Origin: DAOSEC01 sp035362935
GTDB taxonomy: Bacteria; Bacillota_I; Bacilli_A; ML615J-28; CAG-313
Assembly: GCA_035362935.1 (NCBI GenBank)
Contig: DAOSEC010000007.1
Location: 16,554-80,553, forward strand
Reading direction: 5' to 3'
DNA length: 64,000 bases
This document shows positions 52,744 to 62,273 of this stretch, piece after piece. Below the pieces are notes generated by a model, which saw nothing but the letters and a program-made list of their open reading frames with translations, did not search any database and had not been told where the DNA came from. Positions within the stretch are counted from its first letter, which is position 1. Each line of letters opens with the position of its first letter. The position numbers and the translations under genes were made by a program.

Positions 52744-54918
52744 ATGCAACAAGAAAATATAAGCATTGCTTTACTTGACCCAGAACTCAAGATTAGTGAA
52801 CAGGTACGTTCCTGGTTTTCGGTGATGGATAACACCATAAATCTCGTTGTTCACACATCAGTGGATCAATTGGTTGCTTCGTTAGCAACTGTTACCGTTG
52901 ATGTTGTTTTTGTTTCTACTTGTAAAGCAACAACAAAAACAAATGAGTTGTTTGATGTAGTTTCTAAAAAGTTCACACTAAGTGGACTTCCAATATATGT
53001 TATTGCTGAGAATGTTATTCTAGAAAGTATTAACGAAAGTTTGCATTCGTATGGATTTATGGGAGCAATCTCATTACCAATCGATGAACACAACAAACGT
53101 TTGATACTAGATTCAATTATTAGAGAAGTCAAAAACAAGCACAATATGTCATACTACTTTGAACAATACCTAAATCTTGTATCGCAAATGCCACAAGGTC
53201 TTGCTTTACATGAAGTTGTTTTTGACCAAGATAGCAAAGTTGTTGATTATCGTTTTATCAGTGTCAATGATAGTTATGAACAATTGACAGGGTTAAAGGC
53301 TGTTGAAATCATTGGGAAGACAGTAAAAGAAGTTTTGCCTGAAGTTGAACAATCATGGATTGATGTGTTTGGACAAGTAGCGATAACTGGAATTCCTTGT
53401 GAATATGAAAATTACACAGCCCCAATAGGACGCTATTTTCGCACCAATGTGTATTCCCCAAGAATAAATCAATTTGTTACAATAGTTGAAGACATTACAG
53501 ATCGTGTTAATATGACAAGACAACTTCGTTATGATAACCAAAGGTTTACACGCATAATGGAATCTGCAGCCGACGTCATTTTTGAGATTGACTCACAAGC
53601 GAGATATGTAACAGTATTCGGTCGAGGCATTCAAAAAATGAAACAATCTACAGATATGTTTATAGGTAAAACACCGACTGAGGTCTACGGCAAAGAAGGA
53701 AAAGACAAATTGGATTACTATCGAAAATGTTTAAAAGGTCAAGTAGTTACCTATCAATGGACACATCACGACAAATCTCAAACATTGTATTTTGAATCAA
53801 TCATTTCTCCAATGTATGATGAAAATCGAAAAATCATTGGTGGTGTTGGAGTTTCTCGTGACATCACAGAACAAAAGAAGAAAACAATTGAAATCGAATA
53901 CTTAAGTAGTCATGATTATTTAACAGGTTTATATAACCGAAGATATTTTGTTGACCAACTAAAAACACTAAATATACCAAATTCATATCCACTTGGGATT
54001 ATGATGATAGATGTCAATGGGCTAAAAATACTAAATGATGCATATGGTCATCAAATTGGTGATATAGCCTTAATCACGATAGCTAATTTACTCAAAACAT
54101 TTTTCCGTAATCAAGATGTGGTTGCTAGAATTGGAGGAGACGAGTTCGCGATTATCCTTCCAGATACGTCCAATGACGATATGGAACATATGAAAAACTC
54201 ACTTAACAAATCAATGAGCAATATATTAGTAGAAAATGTTCCGTTGTCACTTGCAATTGGATACGAAGCTATAACGGACACAAATAGACCAATCGAAGAA
54301 GTGATGCGTCTAGCTGAAAATTTTATGTATCGAAATAAACTTTCTGCAAGCAAAAGTGTACGCAATAATTCCATTAAAGCAATTCTTAAAACACTTACAG
54401 ATAAATACACCGAAGAAAAGACACATTCTAAAATGGTAAGTAGTTATTGTAAAAAAGTTGGGGAAGCATTACGCATCAAGTCTGATGAATTAAAAGAGTT
54501 GGAGTTAGCTGGACTGTTTCACGATATTGGCAAGATATCCATACCAGATCGAATCTTAGATAAACCAGGAAAACTTACAAATGAAGAATACCAAATCATA
54601 AAGAGTCATCCTGAATCTGGATACCAAATTCTTAGAGCAGCTGATGAATACTCTGATCTTGCCATTCATGCGTTGTATCATCATGAACGTTGGGATGGAA
54701 CAGGATATCCAAAAGGGCTTAAAGGGAAAGACATTCCACTATATTCTAGAATCATCGCAGTAGCAGATGCTTATGAAGCAATGACATCAAATCGAAGTTA
54801 TCGAGCAAAACTTGGAAAAGACGTTGCAATTGAAGAAATCAAACGTTGCTCAGGAACACAGTTTGATCCAACTATTGCTAAGGTCTTTGTAGAAAAAGTT
54901 TTAGGAGCAAAGTGGTAA
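52744..54918 (+). CDS. PAS-GGDEF-HD-GYP cyclic-di-GMP signalling protein
   Basis: 724 residues, apparently soluble. An N-terminal response-regulator-like region (about 1-130) lacks an obvious phospho-Asp; then come two PAS domains (about 150-255 and 260-380), GGDEF (RIGGDEFAIIL) and HD-GYP (HDIGKISIP, HHERWDGTGYP). An RxxD inhibitory site (RNQD) lies five residues before GGDEF, so cyclase activity may be product-inhibited, unlike the protein at 1-930. PAS domains suggest control by a redox, light or small-molecule signal. Confidence 0.92.
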   Translation: MQQENISIALLDPELKISEQVRSWFSVMDNTINLVVHTSVDQLVASLATVTVDVVFVSTCKATTKTNELFDVVSKKFTLSGLPIYVIAENVILESINESLHSYGFMGAISLPIDEHNKRLILDSIIREVKNKHNMSYYFEQYLNLVSQMPQGLALHEVVFDQDSKVVDYRFISVNDSYEQLTGLKAVEIIGKTVKEVLPEVEQSWIDVFGQVAITGIPCEYENYTAPIGRYFRTNVYSPRINQFVTIVEDITDRVNMTRQLRYDNQRFTRIMESAADVIFEIDSQARYVTVFGRGIQKMKQSTDMFIGKTPTEVYGKEGKDKLDYYRKCLKGQVVTYQWTHHDKSQTLYFESIISPMYDENRKIIGGVGVSRDITEQKKKTIEIEYLSSHDYLTGLYNRRYFVDQLKTLNIPNSYPLGIMMIDVNGLKILNDAYGHQIGDIALITIANLLKTFFRNQDVVARIGGDEFAIILPDTSNDDMEHMKNSLNKSMSNILVENVPLSLAIGYEAITDTNRPIEEVMRLAENFMYRNKLSASKSVRNNSIKAILKTLTDKYTEEKTHSKMVSSYCKKVGEALRIKSDELKELELAGLFHDIGKISIPDRILDKPGKLTNEEYQIIKSHPESGYQILRAADEYSDLAIHALYHHERWDGTGYPKGLKGKDIPLYSRIIAVADAYEAMTSNRSYRAKLGKDVAIEEIKRCSGTQFDPTIAKVFVEKVLGAKW

Positions 54919-54929
54919 TAAACACAATG

Positions 54930-54962
54930 AAAAGATGCACTATTCTTGTTGCATCTTTTTTG
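54930..54962 (+). terminator. Terminator after the PAS-GGDEF-HD-GYP gene
   Basis: A 10-bp stem (54930-54939 with 54950-54959), 10-base loop, T run. Confidence 0.78.
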
Positions 54963-55007
54963 TTGGATTAATGAATATTTATGATATAATACGAGCAGGT
55001 GATAAGA

Positions 55008-55397
55008 ATGATTGATTATCAAAAAATATTTCAACATTTACCATATTTAGAGGATGCCGCAAGCAATGGACTTACCCAAACAATTGGGATACCTTCCAAT
55101 CAACTAGTTAATTTTGTTGAGGATTGTTATGCATCAGGTATCATACAACCAGAAGCACGAAAATTGCTTGTTGGAAACTCGATTATCAATCCAAACACAA
55201 TTAAAGAACAAGTACCTTCATTAAGTTACGAGATATTAGTTGCATTATTAACCATTCTTGTTATGGATGACGAACGAATTGATGGATTGTTGGAGTCAAA
55301 CATCAGTAATGGCGTTGTGTATGAAATTGTGAAAACAATTGAAGCGATAGTTTTAAAAGAAATGAAAATACCTTCTAAAAACAAATATAGTTCCTAA
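55008..55397 (+). CDS. DUF6508-like protein of unknown function
   Basis: 129 residues, soluble. The order HLPYLE, then VNFVEDCYASGIIQPEA, then ALLTILVMDDERIDGLLESNISNGVVYEI resembles DUF6508 proteins, which have no known function. Start ATG 55008, with AGGTGA upstream; a GTG at 54999 is possible. Monocistronic. Confidence 0.55.
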   Translation: MIDYQKIFQHLPYLEDAASNGLTQTIGIPSNQLVNFVEDCYASGIIQPEARKLLVGNSIINPNTIKEQVPSLSYEILVALLTILVMDDERIDGLLESNISNGVVYEIVKTIEAIVLKEMKIPSKNKYSS

Positions 55398-55429
55398 ACA
55401 AACAACGATTGTACTCGTTGTTTGTTTTT
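55396..55429 (+). terminator. Terminator before the cmk-rpsA fusion gene
   Basis: A 13-bp perfect stem (55396-55408 with 55415-55427), 6-base loop. It begins at the stop codon of the DUF6508-like gene. Confidence 0.82.
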
Positions 55430-55462
55430 ATAGTTTGGTTGACAAGATTTTTGTTTCTTTTA

Positions 55463-55491
55463 TTGATAAAAATGTCCCATTATGATATAAT
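55463..55491 (+). promoter_or_regulatory. Promoter of the cmk-rpsA fusion gene
   Basis: TTGATA (55463-55468) and TATAAT (55486-55491), 17-bp spacer, with TGA extended -10. Confidence 0.7.
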
Positions 55492-55521
55492 GGATAAGGT
55501 ATGTAGAGGGGAGTGAAGTGA

Positions 55522-57561
55522 ATGAGTTTTCAAGTTGCAATTGATGGTCCAGCTGGCGCAGGAAAAAGCACAATTGCAAAAAAAGTAGCATCAAGACTTG
55601 GATTTCAATACGTAGATACAGGTTCTATGTATCGTGCTGTCACTCTGAAAGCATTGTCATTGAAGATTAATTTAGAAAGTGAAGAACAATATCAATTTCT
55701 AAATGAAACTTCAATCGTATTAAAAGGGGAAACCGTCTTATTAGATCGATTAGACGTTACAAATCAAATCAGAAGTATTGAGGTTACAAACAATGTTTCT
55801 ACTGTCTCAAAAATACCGTTTGTGAGACACAAGTTAGTAGAAATTCAGCGTCACATTGCGAACAATCACAATATCGTAATGGATGGACGTGACATCGGTA
55901 CCGTCGTTTTGGTTGAAGCAAACCTAAAAATATTCTTATCCGCTTCTAGCAGTGAGCGAGCAAGAAGAAGAATGGTTGAGCGAAGCAATGCGGGGATCCA
56001 CCAAACACTTGAAGAAATTCAAGCAGAAATTGAAGCTCGGGATTTAAAAGATTCCACAAGAGCTATTAGTCCGTTAAGAAAGGCGGACGACGCGGTTGAA
56101 ATCGATACATCGCATATGACGATCGATGAAGTTATCGATACCGTTATTCGTTTAGTAGAAGAAAGAGGTTTTAAAACTATGGAAAATCAAGTTAAGTACA
56201 CAGAAGGTCAATATGTGACTGGAATTATCAAACAAATGAAGAGAGATGCAATGTACATCATGTTGCCAGGGGAAGCTGACGCAGCCATCTATCGCAATGA
56301 CTTAGAAGATATGGATGAATCAACTCCACTCACTTCAAAATACAATGAAGGTCAAGAGTTTACTGCAATCATCAAAACAATCGATACCAAAAAAGAACAA
56401 CCAGTATATATTTTATCCACAAAATTAATCAAAATTAAAGAAAATTTTGGACAAATTGAAACTTTAGTAGAAAGCGGAGAAATCGTTTCTGTTAAGGTAT
56501 TCAAATCATTAGAAACAGGATTATTAGCAAATTACAACGATTTTGTTGTATTTGTTCCAGCTAGAGAAGTTGATTTGAGAAATACATCATTAAAAGAATT
56601 ACAAGGTGAAACAATCCAAGTAATCTTCACTAGAAGTGATGTTGAAAAATTAAGAATCAATGCTTCACACCAATTAGCCATGCAAAAACTTAATCAAGCA
56701 CAAAAAGAAGCAGCGATTGCTGATTTAACCGTTGGCGATGTTGTTACCGGAACAATCAAAAACATCAATGATTTTGGTTGCTTCATTGACTTAGGAAACG
56801 TAGATGGTTTACTACATATTTCTGAAATTTCTCATAAAAACATTTCTAACATTTCAGAAGTGTTAAGTGTTGGTCAACAAGTAAAAGTTAAAATTATTCG
56901 TATCAAGGATGGCAGAGTTGGATTATCAATGAAAGCGTTGATGCCACATCCTTGGGATCAATTCTTAGAAACGGTTAAAGTAGATGACATCGTGGATGTA
57001 AAAGTTGAAAAAATGCTAGAATTTGGTCTTATTTGTGAAGTAACTCCAGAAGTGACAGGATTAATGCCAAGAGGAGAATACTCATGGGTTATGGGTGAAT
57101 CTTACGATGGTAAAATCAAAGTAGGCGACACGATTAAAGTAAAAGTGATGAACATTGATTCAAAACAAAAACGAATCAGTTTATCACATCGCCAAATCAA
57201 AGCAAATCCTTGGAGTAAAGTTAACATCAAAATGAACGACTCAATCAAAGTGACGGTTGTTCGTTGTGAAGATAGAGGTGCAATTGTACGTTACCAAGAC
57301 GTAGAAGGATACTTACCAATTTCTGAAATCAGTGCCACCAGACGTTTGTTAAAAGCGGAAGAAGGTGTGAGTGTTGGTCAAGAACTAGAAGTAAAGGTAC
57401 GTCAAATTGATCCAGCTCGCGCTCGTTTACAAGTAAGCTTAAAAGCAAACGAATTGGCGAAAGAACGCAGTGAATACGATGCTTTCAATAAAGCACAACA
57501 AAAAGAACTTCCAACCACTACTTTTGGAGATTTGATTCGCGAAAAAATGAGTAAAAAGTAG
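55522..57561 (+). CDS. Cytidylate kinase fused to ribosomal protein S1-like domains
   Basis: 679 residues in one frame. Residues 1-219 are a full-length Cmk (P-loop GPAGAGKSTIAKK, DTGSMYRAVTL, VMDGRDIGTVV, ERARRRMVERSN) making CDP from CMP. Residues 220-679 hold about five S1 RNA-binding domains, the clearest with GCFIDLGNVDGLLHISEIS. In most bacteria cmk and rpsA are separate neighbours. Residue 220 is Met, and AAAGAGG (56162-56168) precedes its codon at 56179, so the S1 part might also be made separately. Confidence 0.9.
   Translation: MSFQVAIDGPAGAGKSTIAKKVASRLGFQYVDTGSMYRAVTLKALSLKINLESEEQYQFLNETSIVLKGETVLLDRLDVTNQIRSIEVTNNVSTVSKIPFVRHKLVEIQRHIANNHNIVMDGRDIGTVVLVEANLKIFLSASSSERARRRMVERSNAGIHQTLEEIQAEIEARDLKDSTRAISPLRKADDAVEIDTSHMTIDEVIDTVIRLVEERGFKTMENQVKYTEGQYVTGIIKQMKRDAMYIMLPGEADAAIYRNDLEDMDESTPLTSKYNEGQEFTAIIKTIDTKKEQPVYILSTKLIKIKENFGQIETLVESGEIVSVKVFKSLETGLLANYNDFVVFVPAREVDLRNTSLKELQGETIQVIFTRSDVEKLRINASHQLAMQKLNQAQKEAAIADLTVGDVVTGTIKNINDFGCFIDLGNVDGLLHISEISHKNISNISEVLSVGQQVKVKIIRIKDGRVGLSMKALMPHPWDQFLETVKVDDIVDVKVEKMLEFGLICEVTPEVTGLMPRGEYSWVMGESYDGKIKVGDTIKVKVMNIDSKQKRISLSHRQIKANPWSKVNIKMNDSIKVTVVRCEDRGAIVRYQDVEGYLPISEISATRRLLKAEEGVSVGQELEVKVRQIDPARARLQVSLKANELAKERSEYDAFNKAQQKELPTTTFGDLIREKMSKK
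56162..56181 (+). promoter_or_regulatory. Possible internal ribosome site and start for S1
   Basis: AAAGAGG at 56162-56168 is ten bases from an in-frame ATG at 56179, exactly at the Cmk/S1 junction. Start there would give a 460-residue S1 protein. Confidence 0.45.
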
Positions 57562-57569
57562 GTGAAATC

Positions 57570-58883
57570 ATGAGTAGAGGGATAGTTGCAATCGTTGGTC
57601 GTCCCAACGTTGGAAAATCAAGCCTATTCAATCGCATTGTCGGGGATCGCATTTCGATTACCGATGATACCTCTGGTATTACACGAGATCGTATTTATGC
57701 AAAAGCGACTTGGCTTGACCAACAATTTTCTGTAATTGATACAGGAGGTATTGAACTAAAAGACTTGCCCTTTATGACAGAGATTAGAGCCCAAGCAGAA
57801 CTCGCCATCGATGAAGCCGATGTGATCGTCTTTGTTGTTGATGGTCGAACCGGAATCACTCAACAAGATGAAGATGTTGTGAATATCCTTTATCGCTCTA
57901 GTAAACCAGTGATCGTTGCAGTTAACAAAGTCGATGATTTAAAGTTTCAAGAAATTGTATTTGAATTTTACAGTTTGGGAATTGAAGATGTCATCGCCGT
58001 TAGTGCACTTCATGGAATTGGAGTAGGAGATCTATTAGATAAGATCATTGAAAAATTACCAGTAAAACGTATGAAGCAATACGATGATATTGTGTCTTTC
58101 TGTATCATCGGACAGCCAAATGTCGGTAAATCATCGTTAACCAATGCGATATTAGGTGAAGAACGCGTTATTGTAAGTGACATCCCTGGGACAACTCGGG
58201 ATGCAATTGATACAGCATTTACCAGAGATGGCAAAGATTATGTTGTGATTGATACCGCAGGTATTCGAAAAAGTGGTAAAATCTATGAAAACGCAGAGAA
58301 ATATAGTGTGATTCGTGCCTTATCCGCAATCGAACGCAGTGATATTGCTGTTGTCGTACTAGATGGAACCAAAGAAATTGAAGAACAAGACAAACGAATT
58401 GCAGGTTACCCTGTAGAATATGCAAAAGCTTGTGTCATAGTTGTCAACAAATGGGACGCAGTCACCAAAGATGACAAAACAATGAAAGAGTTTACGGAAA
58501 AAATTCGAAACCATTTTCTCTATTTGGATTTTGCCCCTGTTGTGTTTTTGTCTGCACTTAAAAATCAAAGAGTTCACACATTGCTTGATGCAATTGACAA
58601 CGTATATGAAAACTTTACAAGACGAATTCCAACGAGTGTGTTAAATGATTTGATTACGGATGCAGTTATGATGAATCAACCTCCACTCTTTAACGGGAAC
58701 CGTGTAAAGATATCTTATGTAACACAAGTAACAACAAAACCACCAACATTTGTTATGTTTGTGAATAATCCAGTGCATATGCATTTTTCCTATCAACGAT
58801 ATTTAGAAAACAAACTAAGAGATACAATTGAACTGATAGGTACACCTGTTAAAATAATATTAAGAAAGAAAGAAAATGCTTAA
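57570..58883 (+). CDS. der: Ribosome assembly GTPase Der (EngA)
   Basis: 437 residues with two GTPase domains (GRPNVGKSSLFN and GQPNVGKSSLTN, each with DTxG and NKxD) and a C-terminal KH-like domain. Acts in 50S maturation. GTG-free ATG start after AGGTGA. The gpsA frame overlaps its end by 8 bases. Confidence 0.97.
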   Translation: MSRGIVAIVGRPNVGKSSLFNRIVGDRISITDDTSGITRDRIYAKATWLDQQFSVIDTGGIELKDLPFMTEIRAQAELAIDEADVIVFVVDGRTGITQQDEDVVNILYRSSKPVIVAVNKVDDLKFQEIVFEFYSLGIEDVIAVSALHGIGVGDLLDKIIEKLPVKRMKQYDDIVSFCIIGQPNVGKSSLTNAILGEERVIVSDIPGTTRDAIDTAFTRDGKDYVVIDTAGIRKSGKIYENAEKYSVIRALSAIERSDIAVVVLDGTKEIEEQDKRIAGYPVEYAKACVIVVNKWDAVTKDDKTMKEFTEKIRNHFLYLDFAPVVFLSALKNQRVHTLLDAIDNVYENFTRRIPTSVLNDLITDAVMMNQPPLFNGNRVKISYVTQVTTKPPTFVMFVNNPVHMHFSYQRYLENKLRDTIELIGTPVKIILRKKENA

Positions 58884-59898
58884 TACTATGGAAAAAATTA
58901 CGATTATTGGTGCCGGAAGCTGGGGGTCAGCATTATCTAGACTCTTAGGCGATAACGGTCACCAAGTTATGCTATACGATGTGAGTGTGGAGACGGTAAA
59001 TGAAATCAATCAATTCCACACCAACTCATCAAAATTACCCAATGGGACACTACCAGATAGTGTGAAAGCAACCACTAATTTAAGTGAAGCGATTGAGGTT
59101 TCTGATATCGTTTGTTTGGTGGTGCCAACTGCTGTCATTCGTGAGGTCTTAGTTAATATAGCTTCTATCATCAAACAACCAAAATTGTTTGTAAATGCAG
59201 CAAAAGGGATTGAACCGACAACATACAAACGTGTGTCAGAAATCGTTTATGAAGAAATACCACACGACAAAATTAGTGGATTTGTTGCCTTAACCGGACC
59301 AAGTCACGCAGAAGAAGTGGTATTGCAACTCTTAACCGTTGTCGCATCCGCAAGCGATTCCATCGAAGATGCAAAACGCATTCAATCTATTTTCAGTAAT
59401 CACACATATTTTCGAGTATACACTGTCAATGATTTGATCGGTGCAGAACTTGGAGGGTCACTTAAAAACGTGTTCGCACTTGCTGCTGGAATGGTGACAG
59501 GTTTAGGATATGGCGACAATGCCAAAGCTGCTTTGATTACAAGAGGTTTGATTGAAATGAGACGTTTGGCAATTGCCTTAGGTGCAAAAGAAGATACTCT
59601 ATTTGGCTTAACAGGACTAGGAGATTTGATCGTAACAGCGACCTCAACTCACAGTCGAAACTACCAAGCAGGGATTAAAATTGCACAAGGAACCAATCTA
59701 GAAGAAACTCTCGCATCGATTGGAATGGTCGTCGAAGGAGCAAGAACGACGAAGTCTGCTTATTTTGCTGCTAGAGAATTTGGAATTGAAACACCAATCA
59801 TTGATGCAGTTTATCATGTAATATATGAATACAAAGACGTGAAATCAAGTGTTATGGAGCTCATGCAACGATCCTTAAAAGAAGAATTAATTAGTTAG
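58876..59898 (+). CDS. gpsA: NAD(P)H glycerol-3-phosphate dehydrogenase
   Basis: Makes glycerol-3-phosphate for lipid synthesis, feeding PlsY. Rossmann GAGSWGSALSRLL, catalytic Lys region GGSLKNVFALAAG and FGLTGLGDL. 340 residues from ATG 58876; ATG 58888 would give the more usual MEKITIIGAG N-terminus and is equally possible, as neither has a strong ribosome site. Confidence 0.95.
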   Translation: MLNTMEKITIIGAGSWGSALSRLLGDNGHQVMLYDVSVETVNEINQFHTNSSKLPNGTLPDSVKATTNLSEAIEVSDIVCLVVPTAVIREVLVNIASIIKQPKLFVNAAKGIEPTTYKRVSEIVYEEIPHDKISGFVALTGPSHAEEVVLQLLTVVASASDSIEDAKRIQSIFSNHTYFRVYTVNDLIGAELGGSLKNVFALAAGMVTGLGYGDNAKAALITRGLIEMRRLAIALGAKEDTLFGLTGLGDLIVTATSTHSRNYQAGIKIAQGTNLEETLASIGMVVEGARTTKSAYFAAREFGIETPIIDAVYHVIYEYKDVKSSVMELMQRSLKEELIS

Positions 59899-59922
59899 CC
59901 AAACACTTGTTTGGCTTTTTTC
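59897..59922 (+). terminator. Terminator after gpsA
   Basis: An 8-bp stem (59897-59904 with 59909-59916), ACTT loop and T run; it overlaps the gpsA stop. Confidence 0.8.
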
Positions 59923-59946
59923 GTCCAAAGGAGGGGAACAGGGCAT

Positions 59947-60771
59947 ATGAAACGAATCAAACTGTTTTTATTATTGATTATACTTTCATTGACGTTAAGT
60001 GGTTGTGATTGGACAGATATTTTTCAAAAACAACCATGTACGAAAGAAGAATGTTTGGTCTATGAGACAGATGAGATTACACAACTCATTTTGGATACAA
60101 GCGAACAAATTAGAGAGTCCAACATCCACATCAAAAAAACAGTATATGAAAAGAATGCTCTTGGTGGACCAAGACTGTATGCAGCATCCTCAGCGGAAGG
60201 ATCAGGTTTTGTATTTTATTCTGATCAAGATTATTACTATGCCTTGACGAACTTTCATGTTGTTGACATTGAAATCAGTCAAAATAGACTATATTCTGTT
60301 GAATATGAAATCACTGTGAACTACACATCAATTAAAACAAATGTGAGTGTAGTAGCCCAAGGAGATAATATTTATGACATCGCAGTTCTTCGTTTTCCAA
60401 AAAATGATTTACAGATACCGCTGATGCCACTGACACCACGTCTAGAGAGTCAAGCTATTCTAAACGAATTTATATTAATTGTCGGAAATCCTGGTGGACA
60501 AATCAATGTGGTTTCAACATCTAAAGTCATTTCCATTTGTCGTTGCTTGTCAGGCATTCCATATAACGTTCTTTATTTTGAATACAATATGAAATCTCCA
60601 GGTAATAGTGGTGGAGCGGTTACTGATATCAATGGAAACGTTCTAGGAATGATTACATGGCAGAATCCAGAAAACTTTAAACGTAAATTTGCGATTCCAA
60701 TCGCTCAAATTGTTGCTTTTTTAGAGAATAATCAAATCCCTTATCAAATAAATACAGAAAATAATACATAA
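59947..60771 (+). CDS. Trypsin-like serine protease lipoprotein
   Basis: 274 residues with a lipobox (LTLSGC, Cys 20), so it is anchored outside the membrane. Chymotrypsin/HtrA-fold triad: His in TNFHVVD, Asp in YDIAVLRF, Ser in SPGNSGGAV. Unlike HtrA/DegP it has no PDZ domain. The start at 59947 follows AAAGGAGG, with a slightly long spacing. Role probably envelope protein quality control or processing. Confidence 0.85.
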   Translation: MKRIKLFLLLIILSLTLSGCDWTDIFQKQPCTKEECLVYETDEITQLILDTSEQIRESNIHIKKTVYEKNALGGPRLYAASSAEGSGFVFYSDQDYYYALTNFHVVDIEISQNRLYSVEYEITVNYTSIKTNVSVVAQGDNIYDIAVLRFPKNDLQIPLMPLTPRLESQAILNEFILIVGNPGGQINVVSTSKVISICRCLSGIPYNVLYFEYNMKSPGNSGGAVTDINGNVLGMITWQNPENFKRKFAIPIAQIVAFLENNQIPYQINTENNT

Positions 60772-60848
60772 ACTGTAGTTATCATTATAGACAAAACACA
60801 AATTTGTGATATAATAATATCACGTAAAAATAAAAGAGGTGAAGTTTC

Positions 60849-62231
60849 TTGAGTCCGCTCAGGTATATCAATTTAAGTTTTTTCAATTTAGAAGGCATAA
60901 AAGATGTTAATTTCTTGTTACTAGCAATTATCGCAGTACTCATTATTTTGTCTGCATTTTTTTCCGCATCAGAAACGGCATATTCGAGTGTGAATACCAT
61001 CCGTTTAAAAAGTTATGTCGAAGAAAAGCGCAAAGGGGCAAGAAAGGCACTTTACATTGCTGATCACTTTGATAAAACACTATCCACAATCCTAGTTGGG
61101 AACAATTTTGTTAACATAGCCGCAACTACGCTTGCTGCTTTTATCTTAACAAAGACGATTACAGACCCAACATTTGCTAATATTATTAACACAATTTTGA
61201 TGACAATCATTGTCTTAATATTTGGAGAAATTGTGCCAAAATCATATGCGAAAGAACACTCTGAGCGTTTTGCTCTTCGTTTTGCTAGCATCATGTATTT
61301 TACAATCAAAATTATGACTCCATTTACTTTTTTGTTCATCAAAATCAAAGGTGCGCTTCTTAGACATGTTGATGAAAACAACGAACCAACTGTCACAGAA
61401 GACGAACTCGATAAAATCATTGAAACCATGGAAGAAGAAGGTGTCATCGAAAGCAAAGATGCCTATTTGATTCATGGTGTTCTTGATTTAGGAGATCGTA
61501 CCGTGTATGATATTATGACACCACGTGTGGATATGATAGCAATCGAATTAAACGAAAGCGTTGAATCGATTAAAAACAAATTTTTTGAACATCAGTTTTC
61601 TCGTATGCCTGTATTTGAAGGCGACAAAGACCATATTGTTGGATTTATCATTGAACGTGACTTTTATTCTACTTTAGTCAAAGGGAAGAAAGTCGACATA
61701 AAGAAAATGATGAAAGAACCTGTTTTCGTTTCAGAAGAAATGAAGGTAGACGACCTCATTCGTTTTATGCAATCACGAAAGAAACATTTCGCAATTGTAT
61801 CGGATGAATATGGAGGAACCAGCGGTATCGTAACGATGGAAGATGCGTTTGAAGAATTGGTTGGAGAAATCTACGATGAACATGACATTGATGAAGTGTC
61901 TGAAGAAATCAAAAAAATTGATGAGTTCACATATGAAGTAGAAGCCGACATCGATTTAAACGATTTGTTTGAACAACTTGACTTAGGTGAAGCACCAGAT
62001 AACTATTACTCTACTTTAGGTGGGTTTTTATACGGATTGTCTGAAAGCATTCCAGAAGAGAATCAGGAGTTTACTTACAATGCCTTGGTATACCGTCAAA
62101 ACAAAGAAAACTTAATGACGGAAGTCAATGTATCAATGCACTTTAAAATATTAAATGTATCAGAACGACGTATCAAACGCGTTTTGGTGACCATAGCAAA
62201 TCAAACCGATTTAAGAGAAATTGAAGCGTAG
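60849..62231 (+). CDS. CNNM/CorC-HlyC family transporter-like protein
   Basis: 460 residues: CNNM (DUF21) transmembrane domain (about residues 20-190), two CBS domains and a C-terminal CorC_HlyC domain. Members handle Mg2+ or other divalent cations. TTG start after GAGGTGAAG. Near it is a TATAAT at 60810-60815. Confidence 0.9.
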   Translation: MSPLRYINLSFFNLEGIKDVNFLLLAIIAVLIILSAFFSASETAYSSVNTIRLKSYVEEKRKGARKALYIADHFDKTLSTILVGNNFVNIAATTLAAFILTKTITDPTFANIINTILMTIIVLIFGEIVPKSYAKEHSERFALRFASIMYFTIKIMTPFTFLFIKIKGALLRHVDENNEPTVTEDELDKIIETMEEEGVIESKDAYLIHGVLDLGDRTVYDIMTPRVDMIAIELNESVESIKNKFFEHQFSRMPVFEGDKDHIVGFIIERDFYSTLVKGKKVDIKKMMKEPVFVSEEMKVDDLIRFMQSRKKHFAIVSDEYGGTSGIVTMEDAFEELVGEIYDEHDIDEVSEEIKKIDEFTYEVEADIDLNDLFEQLDLGEAPDNYYSTLGGFLYGLSESIPEENQEFTYNALVYRQNKENLMTEVNVSMHFKILNVSERRIKRVLVTIANQTDLREIEA

Positions 62232-62250
62232 GATCATCTACGCTTTTCTT
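62224..62250 (+). terminator. Terminator overlapping the CNNM gene stop codon
   Basis: An 8-bp perfect stem (62224-62231 with 62238-62245) whose left arm contains the stop codon; T-rich tail. Confidence 0.72.
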
Positions 62251-62273
62251 TCAGTCAAAGGATGGTAGTAACA

